From Erinaceus europaeus (Eukaryota > Chordata > Mammalia > Eulipotyphla > Erinaceidae), in the NCBI RefSeq assembly GCF_950295315.1, contig NC_080166.1, positions 97,841,141-97,905,140 of the forward strand: 64,000 nucleotides of DNA, read 5' to 3'. Of the stretch, positions 9,700 to 20,254 are shown piece by piece (within the stretch, counting starts at the first letter, position 1; every line of letters begins with the position of its first letter). The notes below the pieces were generated by a model that saw only the letters and a list, made by a program, of their open reading frames with translations, did not search any database and had not been told where the DNA came from. The position numbers and the translations under genes were made by a program.

Positions 9700-9992
9700 T
9701 CAACACATCATCTTCTGTGGATACTGTTTACTTGTCAAAAAGAAGGCAGGGAGAGAGTGAGAGTGAGAGTGAGAGGGAGAGTGAGAGGGAGAGGGAGAGG
9801 GAGAGGGAGAGGGAGAGGGAGAGGGAGAGGGAGAGGGAGAGGGAGAGGGAGAGGGAGAGGGAACTGCTGCATTGCTGCATTGCTTAATTGCTTGTGAAAC
9901 ATCCCCCTCTTGTCAGTGGGGACCAGGGACTTGAACCTTGGTCCATGTTCATGGTAATGTATACACTCAACTAGATGTGCTACCACTCAGCC
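9700..9992 (-). mobile_element. SINE-A with expanded GA-rich core
   Basis: Antisense: tail remnant, an expanded purine tract, gtgaaacatccccctctt, ggggaccagggacttgaac, and the head complement ending ccactcagcc. The purine tract is the family's CT-rich region after expansion. Confidence 0.75.
9756..9861. repeat. (GGGAGA)n tract
   Basis: About 15-17 near-perfect units of GAGAGG/GGGAGA arising from the SINE's CT-rich region. It creates repetitive Arg-Gly and Pro-Leu frames that are not genes. Confidence 0.9.
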
Positions 9993-10024
9993 TCCCTCAC
10001 ATTTATCTTATAAAATAAAAATAC

Positions 10025-10232
10025 AGGAGCTGGGTGGTGGCACAGCTGGTTGGGCTCACACATTACAATGTGCAAGGACCCAGGCTCAAGCCTGCAGCCC
10101 CCACCTGTAGGGGGAAAGCTTCACAAGTGGTGAAGCAACGCTGCAGTTTTCTCTCTGTGTCTTCCTCTCTCTATCACCCACTTCCCTCTCATTTTCTGGC
10201 TGTTTTTTTTTAAAATAAAATAAAATAAAAAT
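10025..10232 (+). mobile_element. SINE-A (short variant)
   Basis: Well preserved: ggagctgggtggtggcacag head, acattacaatgtgcaagg, caggctcaagcc as box B, gtggtgaagcaacgctg, then an AAAAT-rich tail. Confidence 0.85.
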
Positions 10233-10257
10233 ATATTGTTGTAAAAATTACTGCTTT

Positions 10258-10487
10258 TTAGTAAGGAAAACACAAAGCAGAACTTAGACTGGAGTTGGTG
10301 TATTGCACCAAAGTAAAGGATTCGGGGGTGGGAGGGAGTGTTAAGGTCCTGAAACATGATGGCAGAGGAAGATCTAGGTGGGGGGTTAGGTTGTTATGTG
10401 GAAAACTGAGAAATGTTATACACGTACAAACTACTGTATTTTACTGTTGACTAAAAACCATTACCCCCCCCCCCCAATAAAGAATAA
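10258..10487 (+). mobile_element. LINE-1 3' UTR, type II
   Basis: It matches 28805-29030 (aaacacaaagcagaacttag; cctgaaacatgatggcag; ttactgttgactaaaaacc) and ends with a C-run and aataaagaataaa. This is a different 3' UTR from type I, hence an older L1 lineage. Confidence 0.7.
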
Positions 10488-10794
10488 AATGACCATGTTT
10501 TGATGTTTGTTAGGATTGACATTGGTTACTCTCCTTGGCCAGCTGTCAACTTTAGTTTTTCATGTCTGTTTCTTGTGGCAAGTGTATTTTAACAACAGTA
10601 TTATAGATCCTGTTGTAGACAAGAGTATTCTCACTATTCTAACAGTTGGAATAAGAATTACTTTTTCTGCTCTTGGTTTATAACTGATACCTGGATACTA
10701 GATAATTATTTTTGCATTAAATCCTTTTGAGAATTCTTTTTGTAAAGTATGTCTCACCACCTATAGTTGAGGCAGACTCTATTATTCAGTGACC

Positions 10795-11110
10795 ACTTAA
10801 AAAAATTTTGGCGGTGGTTAATAGTTTATAGTACAGCTTTTGACATTGGGTACAATTTCTTATTTAGTCATGATTGGTGTTGGCAAAACACCCAGATTTG
10901 GTCCTTTCCTGCCATCATCCTGCAGCAGGATGCCAAAGCCCCTCCCCTTCTCCAGAATCCTTTGCTTTGGTGGTGCATGCACCAAACCATGACCAAGTTT
11001 TATTTATTGTTTTCATTTTCATATTCTTATTTCTTAAATTCTGCCTACAAGTGAGATCTTGTATTCATCATTCTCTTTTTAGCTATCTCACTTAACATTG
11101 TTCCTTAAAC
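10795..11110 (-). mobile_element. LINE-1 3' region, antisense, old
   Basis: It contains agaatcctttgctttgg and tctgcctacaagtgagatc, the antisense of an L1 3' UTR and the adjacent ORF2 end also seen at 41115-41633. Diverged and without intact boundaries. Confidence 0.6.
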
Positions 11111-11129
11111 AAAGCTATCAGTCAATGGC

Positions 11130-12120
11130 ACTTATAAAACCAATCAGCCTATTTCTTTTCATTCAGAAGTTGTTTGAGTTTATCTCTCCAAAACTGTTTT
11201 CTGTTCTAGAACCCTAGATTCTGATGATTTGAATCATATCTTGCCTTTATGACCAAGGGCAAGAGATGAGTGGAAAAATCTTTTTTTTCTTTGTGTATTT
11301 TTATTGGGCTGATTCTATAATTATCTACCTATATCTGTGATTTATCTATAGTGTATAAAAATCTTATATGGCTAAGAATCAGGCTGTCTAAGATTCTGTC
11401 TTCTCTACAAAGTTATAAAGATGATTCCTTGTAAGAGTTAAGTTGCACAGTTACATCAACTGTGTACTTTTCTCACTTGTCATTTAGCAACACTGATGGG
11501 CAGATTCAGTCAAATTACAGCTGTTTTTTATTTTTTTTTCAAGGACAAAGACGATGCTATGCACTTGGAGTATTTGGAAGCAATGAGTGATGTATGGTTA
11601 ATGAACCAAGAAACCTTTCTCTCTTTAGGCATTATCAAATGCAGAGCCACATCCTGCTTTTGATCTGTTTGCTCTTTGTGCTCTAACTCTTCAGGTGTGT
11701 GCTATTTTTATATATGTGCTATCCATCTAAGATTCTCACTAAGAATACCAAAAGAGTGGAGGGGACGTGGATGCCTTTGGAAATGTCTTTGTCCTTTTTA
11801 GTCTCAATTTCAACTCTATAGTGTTCATACCATTTGCCATTCCCTTGGCCTTTGCTGACTTTATTTTTTGGCAGTGAATTAGAACACGTATATGTGGATT
11901 AGTTGCATTCAATTCAGCTAGACTCAATTGAATCTGGTTTAATCAGTATTTGCTGAATGCTAGGAGGATGAGAGAATTAAACTAGAAAATTTAATCTGTG
12001 GTTCTCAGGGATTGAAGAGTTGGAATGAATAGCATTTAGTGTTTCTTAAAAATTAGAGTATGGAAGTTCTGTGTGATAAACTTCATGGCTAAGAGACTGA
12101 AGAGAGAAGTATACATTGTA
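11130..12120. other. Unique AT-rich DNA
   Basis: No recognised element. Short frames lack protein motifs. Confidence 0.45.
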
Positions 12121-12124
12121 CTTA

Positions 12125-12320
12125 ATTTTATTTTATTTTTGGTGAGAAACTGAGAGGGAAGAGGGGTATAGAGAAGGAGAAAAAAAAGAGAGAGAGAGAT
12201 ACCTGCAACACTTCTTCATTGCTAATGAAGTGTTCCCGGTGCAGGTGGGGGCCAGGGGCTTCAACCTGGTTCCTTGCTCATTGTAACTCTACCAGGTGCG
12301 TCATCACCCATTCTCTTAGA
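12125..12320 (-). mobile_element. SINE-A (short variant)
   Basis: Antisense: T-rich tail, GA-rich core, tacctgcaacacttcttc, gtgcaggtgggggccagggg, and the head complement. Confidence 0.75.
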
Positions 12321-12329
12321 TTGAACTCT

Positions 12330-12400
12330 TAAAAAAATTTTTATTCATAAAAAGGAAACACCGGCAAAACCATAGGATAAGAGGGGTACAACTCCACTTT
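12330..12400 (-). mobile_element. LINE-1 3' terminus, antisense
   Basis: The stretch aaaaccataggataagagg followed by ggtacaactcca is the reverse complement of the type I 3' end. A SINE at 12401-12817 interrupts it. Confidence 0.65.
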
Positions 12401-12409
12401 AACTTTATT

Positions 12410-12452
<43 letters not shown>

Positions 12453-12817
12453 TAAGATATCTTTTTCTTTTTTGCCACCAGGGTTATTCCTGGGGCTCGG
12501 TGCCTGCACCATGAATTCACTGCTCCTGGAGGCTATTTTTTTTCCGCTTTTGGTGCCCTTGTTGCTTTATCATTGTTGCGATTATTATTATTGTTGTTAT
12601 TGATGTCGTTGTTGTTTGATAGGGCAGAGAGAAATGGAGAGAGGAGGGGAAGACAGAGAGGGGGAAAGACACCTGGAGACCTGCTTTACTGTTTGTGAAG
12701 CTACTCCAGCTGCAGGTGGGGAGCCAGGGGCTGGAACCGGGATCCCTAAACTGCTCAGTCCTTGTGCTTTGTGCCACATGCGCTTAACCTGCTGTGCTAC
12801 GCCCAAACCCCACTGCC
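12401..12817 (-). mobile_element. SINE-A, full length with 3' module
   Basis: A complete antisense copy with a long (TTTA)n tail at 12412-12453, the 3' module (gccaccagggttattcctgg), AAC/ATT-type linker, CT-rich core and tRNA-like head. A perfect 13-bp TSD acaactccacttt lies at 12388-12400 and 12818-12830. It landed in an L1 3' end. Confidence 0.92.
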
Positions 12818-12855
12818 ACAACTCCACTTTTAAGTCAAGCTAAAACTGGTATCAG

Positions 12856-13132
12856 TGGGAGTTTGGCGGTAGCTCAGCAGGTTTAGCACACGTGGCGGAA
12901 AGCGCAAGGACCAGCATAATAAAGACCCTGGTTCAGCCCCGGCTCCCACCTAGAAGAGTCGCTTCACAGGCGATGAAGCAGGTCTGAGGTGTCTTTCTCT
13001 ACTCCTCTCTGTCTTCCCCTCCTCTCTCCAGTTCTCTCTGTCCTATCCAACAACTATGACATCGATAACAACAACAACAACAAAACAAGGGCAACAAATA
13101 AAAGGGAAAATAAATAAATATAAAAAAGAAAA
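12856..13132 (+). mobile_element. SINE-A without 3' module
   Basis: Head tggcggtagctcagcagg, box B-like ggttcagccccgg, CT-rich core, AAC repeats and an AAATA tail. TSD tggtatcag at 12847-12855 and 13133-13141. Confidence 0.9.
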
Positions 13133-13329
13133 TGGTATCAGCAAGCTTGTTCCTCAGGAAGTGTGCCTGCTTTGTCAGCTTTGCCATGTGGTGAATGAAG
13201 TTTGAACCCATCCTCACCACTTTGGAGGAAGCTTTGTTGCAACTATCTCGGTCTCTTCCCCCACTTCCCGTGTAGAAAAGTCATTCCAGAGTGATGAAGT
13301 CACAAGCTGACATAAAAATGAGAAATAAG

Positions 13330-13490
13330 AACCGGGGAGATAGTGGAAGGCTAGTGTACCTGGTTTGTTTACCTGATATCCCAGAAACTGGGTGTTCAAT
13401 CCCAGGTAAACACCATATGCCAGAGCTGAGTGCTGTTTGAGTTGCTGTCTCCCTTCCTTCCTCTCTCAGAAATAAATCTTTTTAAAATTT
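13330..13490 (+). mobile_element. SINE-B, diverged
   Basis: A gggagatagtgg head, gttcaatcccagg as box B, then ccagagctgagtgctg and a CT-rich end. Confidence 0.65.
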
Positions 13491-13499
13491 ATGAAAAAT

Positions 13500-14530
13500 C
13501 CCTATAATTGTGTCTAGTTACAAGTATAAAAAATAATTTAAGAGGCAATATTGCTTCTTTGACAATTTAAATCTCAATAGCAAGACAAATATTTGGTGAA
13601 CAGAAGCAGTACAACAAAAATCTGTGATGTAATTAGTAAACTAACTGATCTATGTGCTTCCAACTGATTTCATTTTCCTCTTAACTATGTTTTCATTAAA
13701 TTTAGTTTTTAAAAATTCTACAGTTTTGAAATATGTTTCTATATTTCTATTATTTTCCTCATCAGATTGGAAATATTAGCCACCATGCAAAACTATCTAA
13801 ATAATTATCTTATTCTCTAAAATTTCAAAATGTTAATTTAAAAATCAATTTTAATCTAGTATCATTTTTTTTCTGACCAATGAATCCTTTTTGATAATTG
13901 TAAGTCTTCAGTTTCATAATTGCCTTAAAATGCTTCCTCTGATATATTGAAAACTGGCTTTATGTTATTTGGGAATTAAAATTTGGATATTTTCATTGCT
14001 TCATAAACCCTAGATATTTTTCATTCTCTCTCTTATATCACATTTAGAAATTTTATCATTGGAACACTGAGTGTTTTCATTCTATCTGTCATACACATAC
14101 ATCACTTTTCTGCTTCATTTCTTTATCTTTCTCCATTGACATGAGAATTTTATATTCTAAAAAAGTAATATTTTCATCATTCAGTTTTGAAGCATTGTGA
14201 TATTTTCTATTTATTTTAGACAGTGGAAGATTTCTGGGATCTGACCAGATATATGCATGTTTACTCTGTTAATTTTTAAAAAAGTTAACATGTCATGTTA
14301 ATCAGAAAACTTATATTTTACAATTCCATTGTTACTCATTTTAAGCTTTTTCTTTCTGTAAGAATATATACAAATTTTTACCTCCTGGATGTTCACAATG
14401 TAGTTTTCAAATGTTTTATTTTTATTTCATTGTGAGTCCCAAATTTATATGGTCTTTAAGGTATTTGATTTATTTGAGCATCTGGGTAATTTTACATGTA
14501 TACAGTAATGACCAATGACTATAAATATTA
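13500..14530. other. Unique, very AT-rich DNA
   Basis: No repeat or gene is recognised. Confidence 0.5.
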
Positions 14531-14534
14531 ATTT

Positions 14535-14800
14535 GGGGGTGGATGGGAGATGGCGGTGCACCCAGTTAAGCACATATAGTAAGTACTATGTGCAAAGACC
14601 TGAATTCAAGCTCTGCTCCCTACCTGCAGGGGGTTCGTTTCAGTAGCGGTAAAGCAGGTTTGCAAGTATCTGTCTGTCTCTCTCCCACTTCTATCTCCCC
14701 CGCCACTCTCAATTTCTCTCTTTCCTATTGGGTAAAATAGATTTTTTAAAAAAGGGGGGGTGGCTGCCAGGAGCAGGAGATTTATAATGGCAGCATTGAT
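14535..14800 (+). mobile_element. SINE-A with 3' module
   Basis: Head gatgggagatggcggtgcac, ccctacctgcagggggt, CT-rich core, then the 3' module beginning tggctgccaggagcagg. Confidence 0.75.
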
Positions 14801-14949
14801 CCGGATATATATATATTTTTTGAGAGGATATTTATTAGATTATAATTTTTGTGTTATACTTAAATCTTCATCATATGGGAGATCAAAGGCATGAAGGCAG
14901 TTAAGACACCACTTAAGTGGTGATTTAAAGCAAAGATTTAAATAAAAAC

Positions 14950-15262
14950 GGAGGACTTGGGCAGTTAAGCACACATAGCACGAAGCACAAGGACTGGCTC
15001 AAGGATCTGGGTTTGAGCCTCTGGCTCCCCACCTGTAGAGGAGTCACTTCACAAGCAGTGAAGCAAGTCTGCAGGTGTCTTCCCCCCCATATTCCCCTCC
15101 TCTCTCCATTTCTCTCTGTCCTATTGAGCAAGAACAACAGTCTCAAAAAATAAAAGACAACAAGGGCAACACAATTGGAAAAATGGCCTCCAGGAGTGGA
15201 TTCATAGTGCAGGCACTGAGCCACATAGATAATCCTGGAGGAAGAAAAAAAAAATCCAAAAA
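14950..15262 (+). mobile_element. SINE-A with 3' module
   Basis: Complete order: head, ggatctgggtttgagcc, gaggagtcacttcac, CT-rich core, tggcctccaggagtggatt, and aataatcctggagg-like end with an A-tail. Confidence 0.85.
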
Positions 15263-15387
15263 CAGCAGTGACTTGCCTTATTGTATACTTCAAATACTAT
15301 TATATAAAACATACTATTATTATGCTATGTTTATTTTTACATTATATTATATATAGTATTTATCATATACTACTATATAAAACAAAT

Positions 15388-15510
15388 TATATTTGCACAT
15401 TTATATAAAATTACATTAATTTATACATGTATATTTGTATAAAAAGACTAAGGATCCAGGCTTTGAAAAAATTGTGTGGTAGAAACCTATGGTAAAGATA
15501 TATTCTATAT
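15388..15510 (+). repeat. Local repeat A, copy 1
   Basis: Matches 17219-17340 in the same orientation (ataaaattacattaattt; ctaaggatccaggcttt; aaagatatattctatat). Unclassified. Confidence 0.75.
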
Positions 15511-15564
15511 ATACATCAAAAAGTTATACTGTCTATAGGTATATAGGAATCTTCATATTACATT

Positions 15565-15692
15565 TGAGGGAGAAAGAGAACAAAGTACCTTTCTACCACT
15601 TAACATCATGCTAAGGAGAATCTAACCCAGAGCCTCAAGCATGCAAGACATGCATCTAACCACTGAATTAACTCCCCTATCCTGGTACAGGT
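15565..15692 (-). mobile_element. SINE-B, degenerate
   Basis: Antisense blocks agagcctcaagcatgcaag and aaccactgaattaactcccc correspond to the SINE-B head. Confidence 0.5.
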
Positions 15693-16158
15693 ACTATAAA
15701 TAACCTTGTAATGCAGAAAAACAATCCATTTTTGTACGAGCAGTAACAAAATGGATTTCATATATCTGGTGTGTAACCAATGGAATGAAATATCCAATCT
15801 CAGTCTCGCACAATATTTTAAACTTTGCAGATGGATATAAAGCTAAATGAAAATATAAGTACTAAAAGTCATATAAGAAAATCTTGGACACAGTCTCGTA
15901 ATAAGGAGAATGTCACATAAAAGTAGAAATCAGATACTATAAGAGGAAAATACAGTCTATGTGGGAATATAAAATTTTTAAACCTTTGTGCAGTAAATTA
16001 AAGCTAAAGGAGTTGAAAGGGAGAATTTAACGTTTAAAAACATTTCAGTACAGAAGACACATTACAAACTAAAAATGTCTGCAATTGGCCAGAAACCAAA
16101 AAATTATCAAGCCAGTTAAAAATGTGGTCAAAAGTTGAGTGAAGAGAAAGTAAGTATA

Positions 16159-16440
16159 GGGGGTCGGGTGGTGGCACAGTGGGTTAAGTGCACATAGACT
16201 GAAGGTAAAGGACTGGTGCAAGGATCTAGGTTTGATCCCCTAGCTCCCCACCCACCTGGAGGAGCGAGGGGCTGCTTCCCAAGCAGCAAAGCAAGTCTGC
16301 AGATGTCTTTCTCCACTCCCCCCGTATTCCTCTCCCCTCTCAATTTTTTCCTGTCCTATTCAATAAAATGTAAGACCTCTAGGATCAGTGGATCCGTAGT
16401 TCTGGCATGAGATCCAGCTACAACTTGGAGGGGAGAGAGA
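16159..16440 (+). mobile_element. SINE-A with 3' module remnant
   Basis: Head gggtcgggtggtggcacagt, box B-like ggtttgatcccc, CT-rich core, then a degraded module (atcagtggatccgtagttc). A GA-rich run follows. Confidence 0.8.
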
Positions 16441-16527
16441 GAGAGAGAAAGAATAAGTATACAATTGTATGTAAATAGCTAAACCATAAAGCAAAATAGT
16501 CAAAATCAACCAGATTAAGTAAAAATT

Positions 16528-16636
16528 AAAGTGAAAGTTTGCTTCTTATAGGAGAGTATGAAAAAAATTATAACAAAACACATGTGCTGCTGTTGGGGCT
16601 ACAGAAAACATACAATATACTATTTCTGGTAAAGAT
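16528..16636 (+). repeat. Local repeat B, copy 1
   Basis: Matches 17067-17171 in the same orientation (gaaagtttgcttcttatag; ttataacaaaacacatg; agaaaacatacaatatac). Confidence 0.8.
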
Positions 16637-16671
16637 GCTAATATTTATAACTGTTTTTTTAAAATACAATG

Positions 16672-16818
16672 TTGGGAACTGGTAGTGGCACAGCTGGCTG
16701 CTTGCAAGGACCTTAGTTCAAACTCACAGTCCCCACTTGCAGGGAGGAGCTTTCCAAGTGGTGCCACAGTGCTGTAGGTCTCTCTCTCTCCCCTGCCCTA
16801 TCAAATAAAAATATGTAA
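16672..16818 (+). mobile_element. SINE-A (short, internally reduced)
   Basis: Head gggaactggtagtggcacag, ccccacttgcaggga, gtggtgccacagtgctg and an AAATAAA end. About 20 bases of the head region are missing. Confidence 0.7.
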
Positions 16819-16829
16819 ATTAACACTGC

Positions 16830-17066
16830 GTTTCTAATTTTAAAATATTTAATATATGTACAATATCCTAACCATACATTTAACTCTAGAAGTTCCTTTC
16901 CTAAATTTTATAAAAATATAATAGCTACTAAATAGTGATATGTGCCCAAAGATATTGAAAAATGTTCTGTATTTAAACATATGCAAGGTATTAAGTAAAA
17001 ATTAATCAACAAGGAATTATCTAAATAAATTTATATAGTAGTATTAGATATTATGCAGCTAGTGGG
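16830..17066. other. AT-rich DNA with possible old LINE remnant
   Basis: The stretch attagatattatgcagct recalls the conserved ORF2 end of old LINE-1 or HAL1 elements. The match is too weak to define boundaries. Confidence 0.3.
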
Positions 17067-17171
17067 AAATGAAAGTTTACTTCTTATAGCAGAGTGTGAA
17101 AAATTATAACAAAACACATGAGCTGTTTTTGGGGCTATAGAAAACATACAACATACTATTGCTGGTAAAGA
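17067..17171 (+). repeat. Local repeat B, copy 2
   Basis: Second copy of the block at 16528-16636. Here it lies only about 48 bases before local repeat A copy 2. Confidence 0.8.
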
Positions 17172-17218
17172 CAAAAGGAAATGAAAAAATTAAAATGCAA
17201 TAAAATAAGTTATATTAT

Positions 17219-17340
17219 ATTATATTTGTACATGTATATAAAATTACATTCATTTATACATGCATATTTGTATAAAAATACTAAGGATCCAGGCTTTTAA
17301 AAATTGTGTAGAAACTAACAATAAAGATATATTCTATATG
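17219..17340 (+). repeat. Local repeat A, copy 2
   Basis: Second copy of 15388-15510. The order on the strand is A, B, B', A', all direct. Confidence 0.75.
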
Positions 17341-17344
17341 ATTT

Positions 17345-18469
17345 GATGTGAGATATTTGAGACATGAAATTGTTGACTAAAAATTTGGGCACTTAAGTGC
17401 TTCCCGATAAGCCATTATGTTTTCTCAAATGTATTCTGAAATTGTTTCTAATTGTCAAGCTTTTCTGTCACTATCTTATTCTAAGCCATCATCAGTATTT
17501 CTTGATTTTTCAGATAAGGCTACCAAAATTCTAACCAGATTACACTGTCGTGCTATTTAACGTTATTCAGTGATTTCTATTGGCCTTGGATGAAATCCAA
17601 ACTCCTTTACAGAGTCCTGTAAGCAGGACTCTCTGTGAACTAATTCTTGTCTTGCTGTCCAACTTCAACTCTTGATCTAACTTTTATTTACTTTTTCTGG
17701 TTCTAACTTGACAAACTTTGTCTCATGAGACTGTCTCTGACCTCCTCTTAACTAATATAGCATTTTCTGTAATAATACCCCATGATACATTATGTCTTAT
17801 AATAAACAATACAATAAAATATTAATCACATTGTATTAAAAAATTTAGTTTGATGTTTGCATCAACTCAAAACTATGAATTAAAGATAGGCTAAGGACTG
17901 TTTTCTATTTTTCTGCACTGAATCACACAGTATACAGAGTATGAAGATAACTTTATGGGATTAATTAATGAACAAGTGAATGGATGTAAACTGTCTATCT
18001 AGATTTTCTAAAATCTATCCTCAGGTTAACAAGACAACCAGACAGACAGACATTAGGATCATAGTGTTTGAGTCTGGGTCAATTTTCTTTTTCTAACATT
18101 TACTCTGATGGTATTTTATTTTCCAAGAGGATTGGGCTCACCAGGTTATAAAATTTTCTCTGATTCACTGCTAGTCATTTCATAGTTTTTCCCAAGCAAT
18201 TGGTTTGCTTTTACTTGTAGAGCTGTTGTGAATTGTCTAAGTGATCTGGTTTCTCTCTTTCCATTGGTTTCTGGAAAGCACAAATTTCCCCCAAAGGCAC
18301 AAGGGTTTAAAGGAAGACTTTTTAAAATACTTAAATCCAGTCTTCACTTTAATTTCCTGATTGCCTCAACTTCATTGTTAAAATGTATTTTATTCCCTCA
18401 TTTTGCATGTTAGCTTAAATTCACCAGTGCTGGGAAGTTAGGATTGGGCAAATGAAGAAGTAGGGGGTT
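17345..18469. other. Mostly unique DNA with a possible ancient LINE remnant
   Basis: The stretch 17565-17720 (ggatgaaatccaaactcc and following) resembles the 3' part of an ancient mammalian LINE, perhaps L2. The rest is unclassified. Confidence 0.4.
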
Positions 18470-18484
18470 AAGAAGTGGTGTGGA

Positions 18485-18773
18485 GGGAGTTGGGTGGTAG
18501 CACATGTGGTGCAAAGTGCAAGGACCTGCATAAGGATCCAGGTTCTAGCCCCTAGTTTCCCACCTGCGGGGGAGTCGCTTCACAGGTGGTGAAGCAGGTG
18601 TGCAGGTGTCTATCTTTCTTTCCCCCTCTCTATCTTCCCCTCCTCTCTCCATTTCTCTCTGTCCTATCTAACAACAACGACATCAATAGCAATAACAATA
18701 ATAATTACAACAATAAAAAAACAAGGGCAACAAAAGGGAATAAATAAATATTTTAAATATATATTCATTAAAA
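18485..18773 (+). mobile_element. SINE-A without 3' module
   Basis: Well preserved head, CT-rich core, AAC/ATA linker and AAATA tail. TSD aagaagtggtgtgga (18470-18484) and aagaaatggtgtgga (18774-18788) with one mismatch. Confidence 0.9.
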
Positions 18774-18929
18774 AAGAAATGGTGTGGAAGAAGTGTTAAA
18801 TTGGTAAACAGAGACTAAATGTGTAATGCTTCTCAGAGGTGGTAAGAAATATGACTTTAGCTATGGTGGAGCTAAATAAACTTAGTGAATGTGCACAGAC
18901 CAGTAAGTCAGTTAAAATATATTAGTATG

Positions 18930-19236
18930 GGAGGGGGTGGGTAGTGGCACACCGTATTAAGTGCACATAGAACAAAGAATAAGGAACTGTGTAAGGATCC
19001 TGGTTGGAGCTGCCTGCTCCCCACCTGCAGGGGGTTGCTTCACAAGTGGTGAAATAAACCTGAAGGTATCTTTCACTCCCCCTCTCTATCTTCCCCTTCC
19101 CTCTCAATTTCTCTCTGTCCTATCCAATAAAAGGGAAAAAAAATAAAATAAAAATAAATGGCCTCTGAAACAGTGGATTGATAGTGCAGGCACCTAAAGG
19201 CAGCAATAACCCTGGAGGCAAAACAAATAAACAAAA
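18930..19236 (+). mobile_element. SINE-A with 3' module
   Basis: Head gggtggtagtggcacaccg-like, ccccacctgcagggggt, CT-rich core, tggcctctgaaacagtgga and aataaccctggaggcaaa. A short TSD, tagtat, is possible. Confidence 0.85.
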
Positions 19237-19239
19237 AAC

Positions 19240-20015
19240 TAGTATAGAGGTGAAACTAGAAATACAAATAAAACAAAATGATTTTTTTCTTAATAATTGT
19301 TGGGAAATATTAGTTGGGCATTTTTCATTGATTTAGTTAAGTGTTCAGCTTTTCAGTTCTAACGTTTTTATTTATACCCAAATAAATGTCAAACACAAGA
19401 AGAACAACAGATAGAGGCCAAGATGACCTTTGATAACTAAGTCACATTGAATTCTATGTTTAACTATGTTAATATCTTAAGCAGTTGTATATCTGAGATA
19501 ATGGTATACAAAATACCAATGAGCTTTACCTATATCTTTTATTTTACTAACTAGCTCAATATTAAAAATATTTTAGCATGTCTAGTAATGCTACTTAATC
19601 AAACATGTGACATTTATTAAATCATCTATTCTCTGGATTTAGTTTCTTTATTTAAAAGAAATTGAGTAGATAATTCCTTAGAATACTGGAGTAAATAGCA
19701 TATATTGGTGATTAACCTATCTACTGATCAGTGATTAGTTTAGACATGGATGTGTGGTTCAAGCAATGCCAAACCCAGTTTACTTCAGGATCTTTCAGAC
19801 TCAGATTTCAAGAAGAAAATCATAATTAAGTTTGCAGTTAAGCTATAAGGTTAATTGACTGAGGTTACTTTTGGTGATTTTATTTGTAGAAGTGAGATCA
19901 ATTAAGTAAGAAAATTACAAATTTCAAATGTACAGAGGACTCAGGTACATCATTGAAATCCCTGAGTTAAAATATGCTGAAGTCAAACTATGTTTTTTTA
20001 ATTATATATAGTTAA
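19240..20015. other. Unique DNA
   Basis: No repeat or gene is recognised. Confidence 0.5.
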
Positions 20016-20021
20016 TCAATC

Positions 20022-20092
20022 ATCCTTCCTTCCTTCCTTCCTTCCTTCCTTCCTTCCTTCCTTCCTTCCTTCCTTCCTTCCTTCCTTCCTTC
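20022..20092. repeat. (CCTT)n microsatellite
   Basis: About 17 units, fused to the tail side of the antisense SINE-B that follows, from whose poly(T) it may have grown. Confidence 0.95.
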
Positions 20093-20250
20093 ATGTTCCT
20101 TCTTCTCTTTCTTTCTTCACTTTCTCTCTTTCTTCCCCAGAGTACTGCTTAGCTCTGGTTTATGGTGGTATGGCAGATTGAACCTGGGACTTTGGAGCCT
20201 CAGACATGAGAGTCTCTTTGCATAACTATCATGCTATCTATGCCACTCCA
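20093..20250 (-). mobile_element. SINE-B
   Basis: Antisense blocks cagagtactgcttagctctg, gattgaacctgggacttt, and the box A complement at tatcatgctatctatgcc. Confidence 0.85.
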
Positions 20251-20254
20251 TCCT

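Noticed and set aside
9652..9986. Open frames on both strands with Arg-Gly or Pro-Leu repeats
   Set aside because: They are translations of the GGGAGA tract inside a SINE.
12616..12843. Frames of 60-120 codons across SINE-A copies on both strands (also 14925-15293, 32961-33242, 52328-52680, and similar)
   Set aside because: They recur because the same SINE lacks stops in some frames; their sequence is SINE, not gene.
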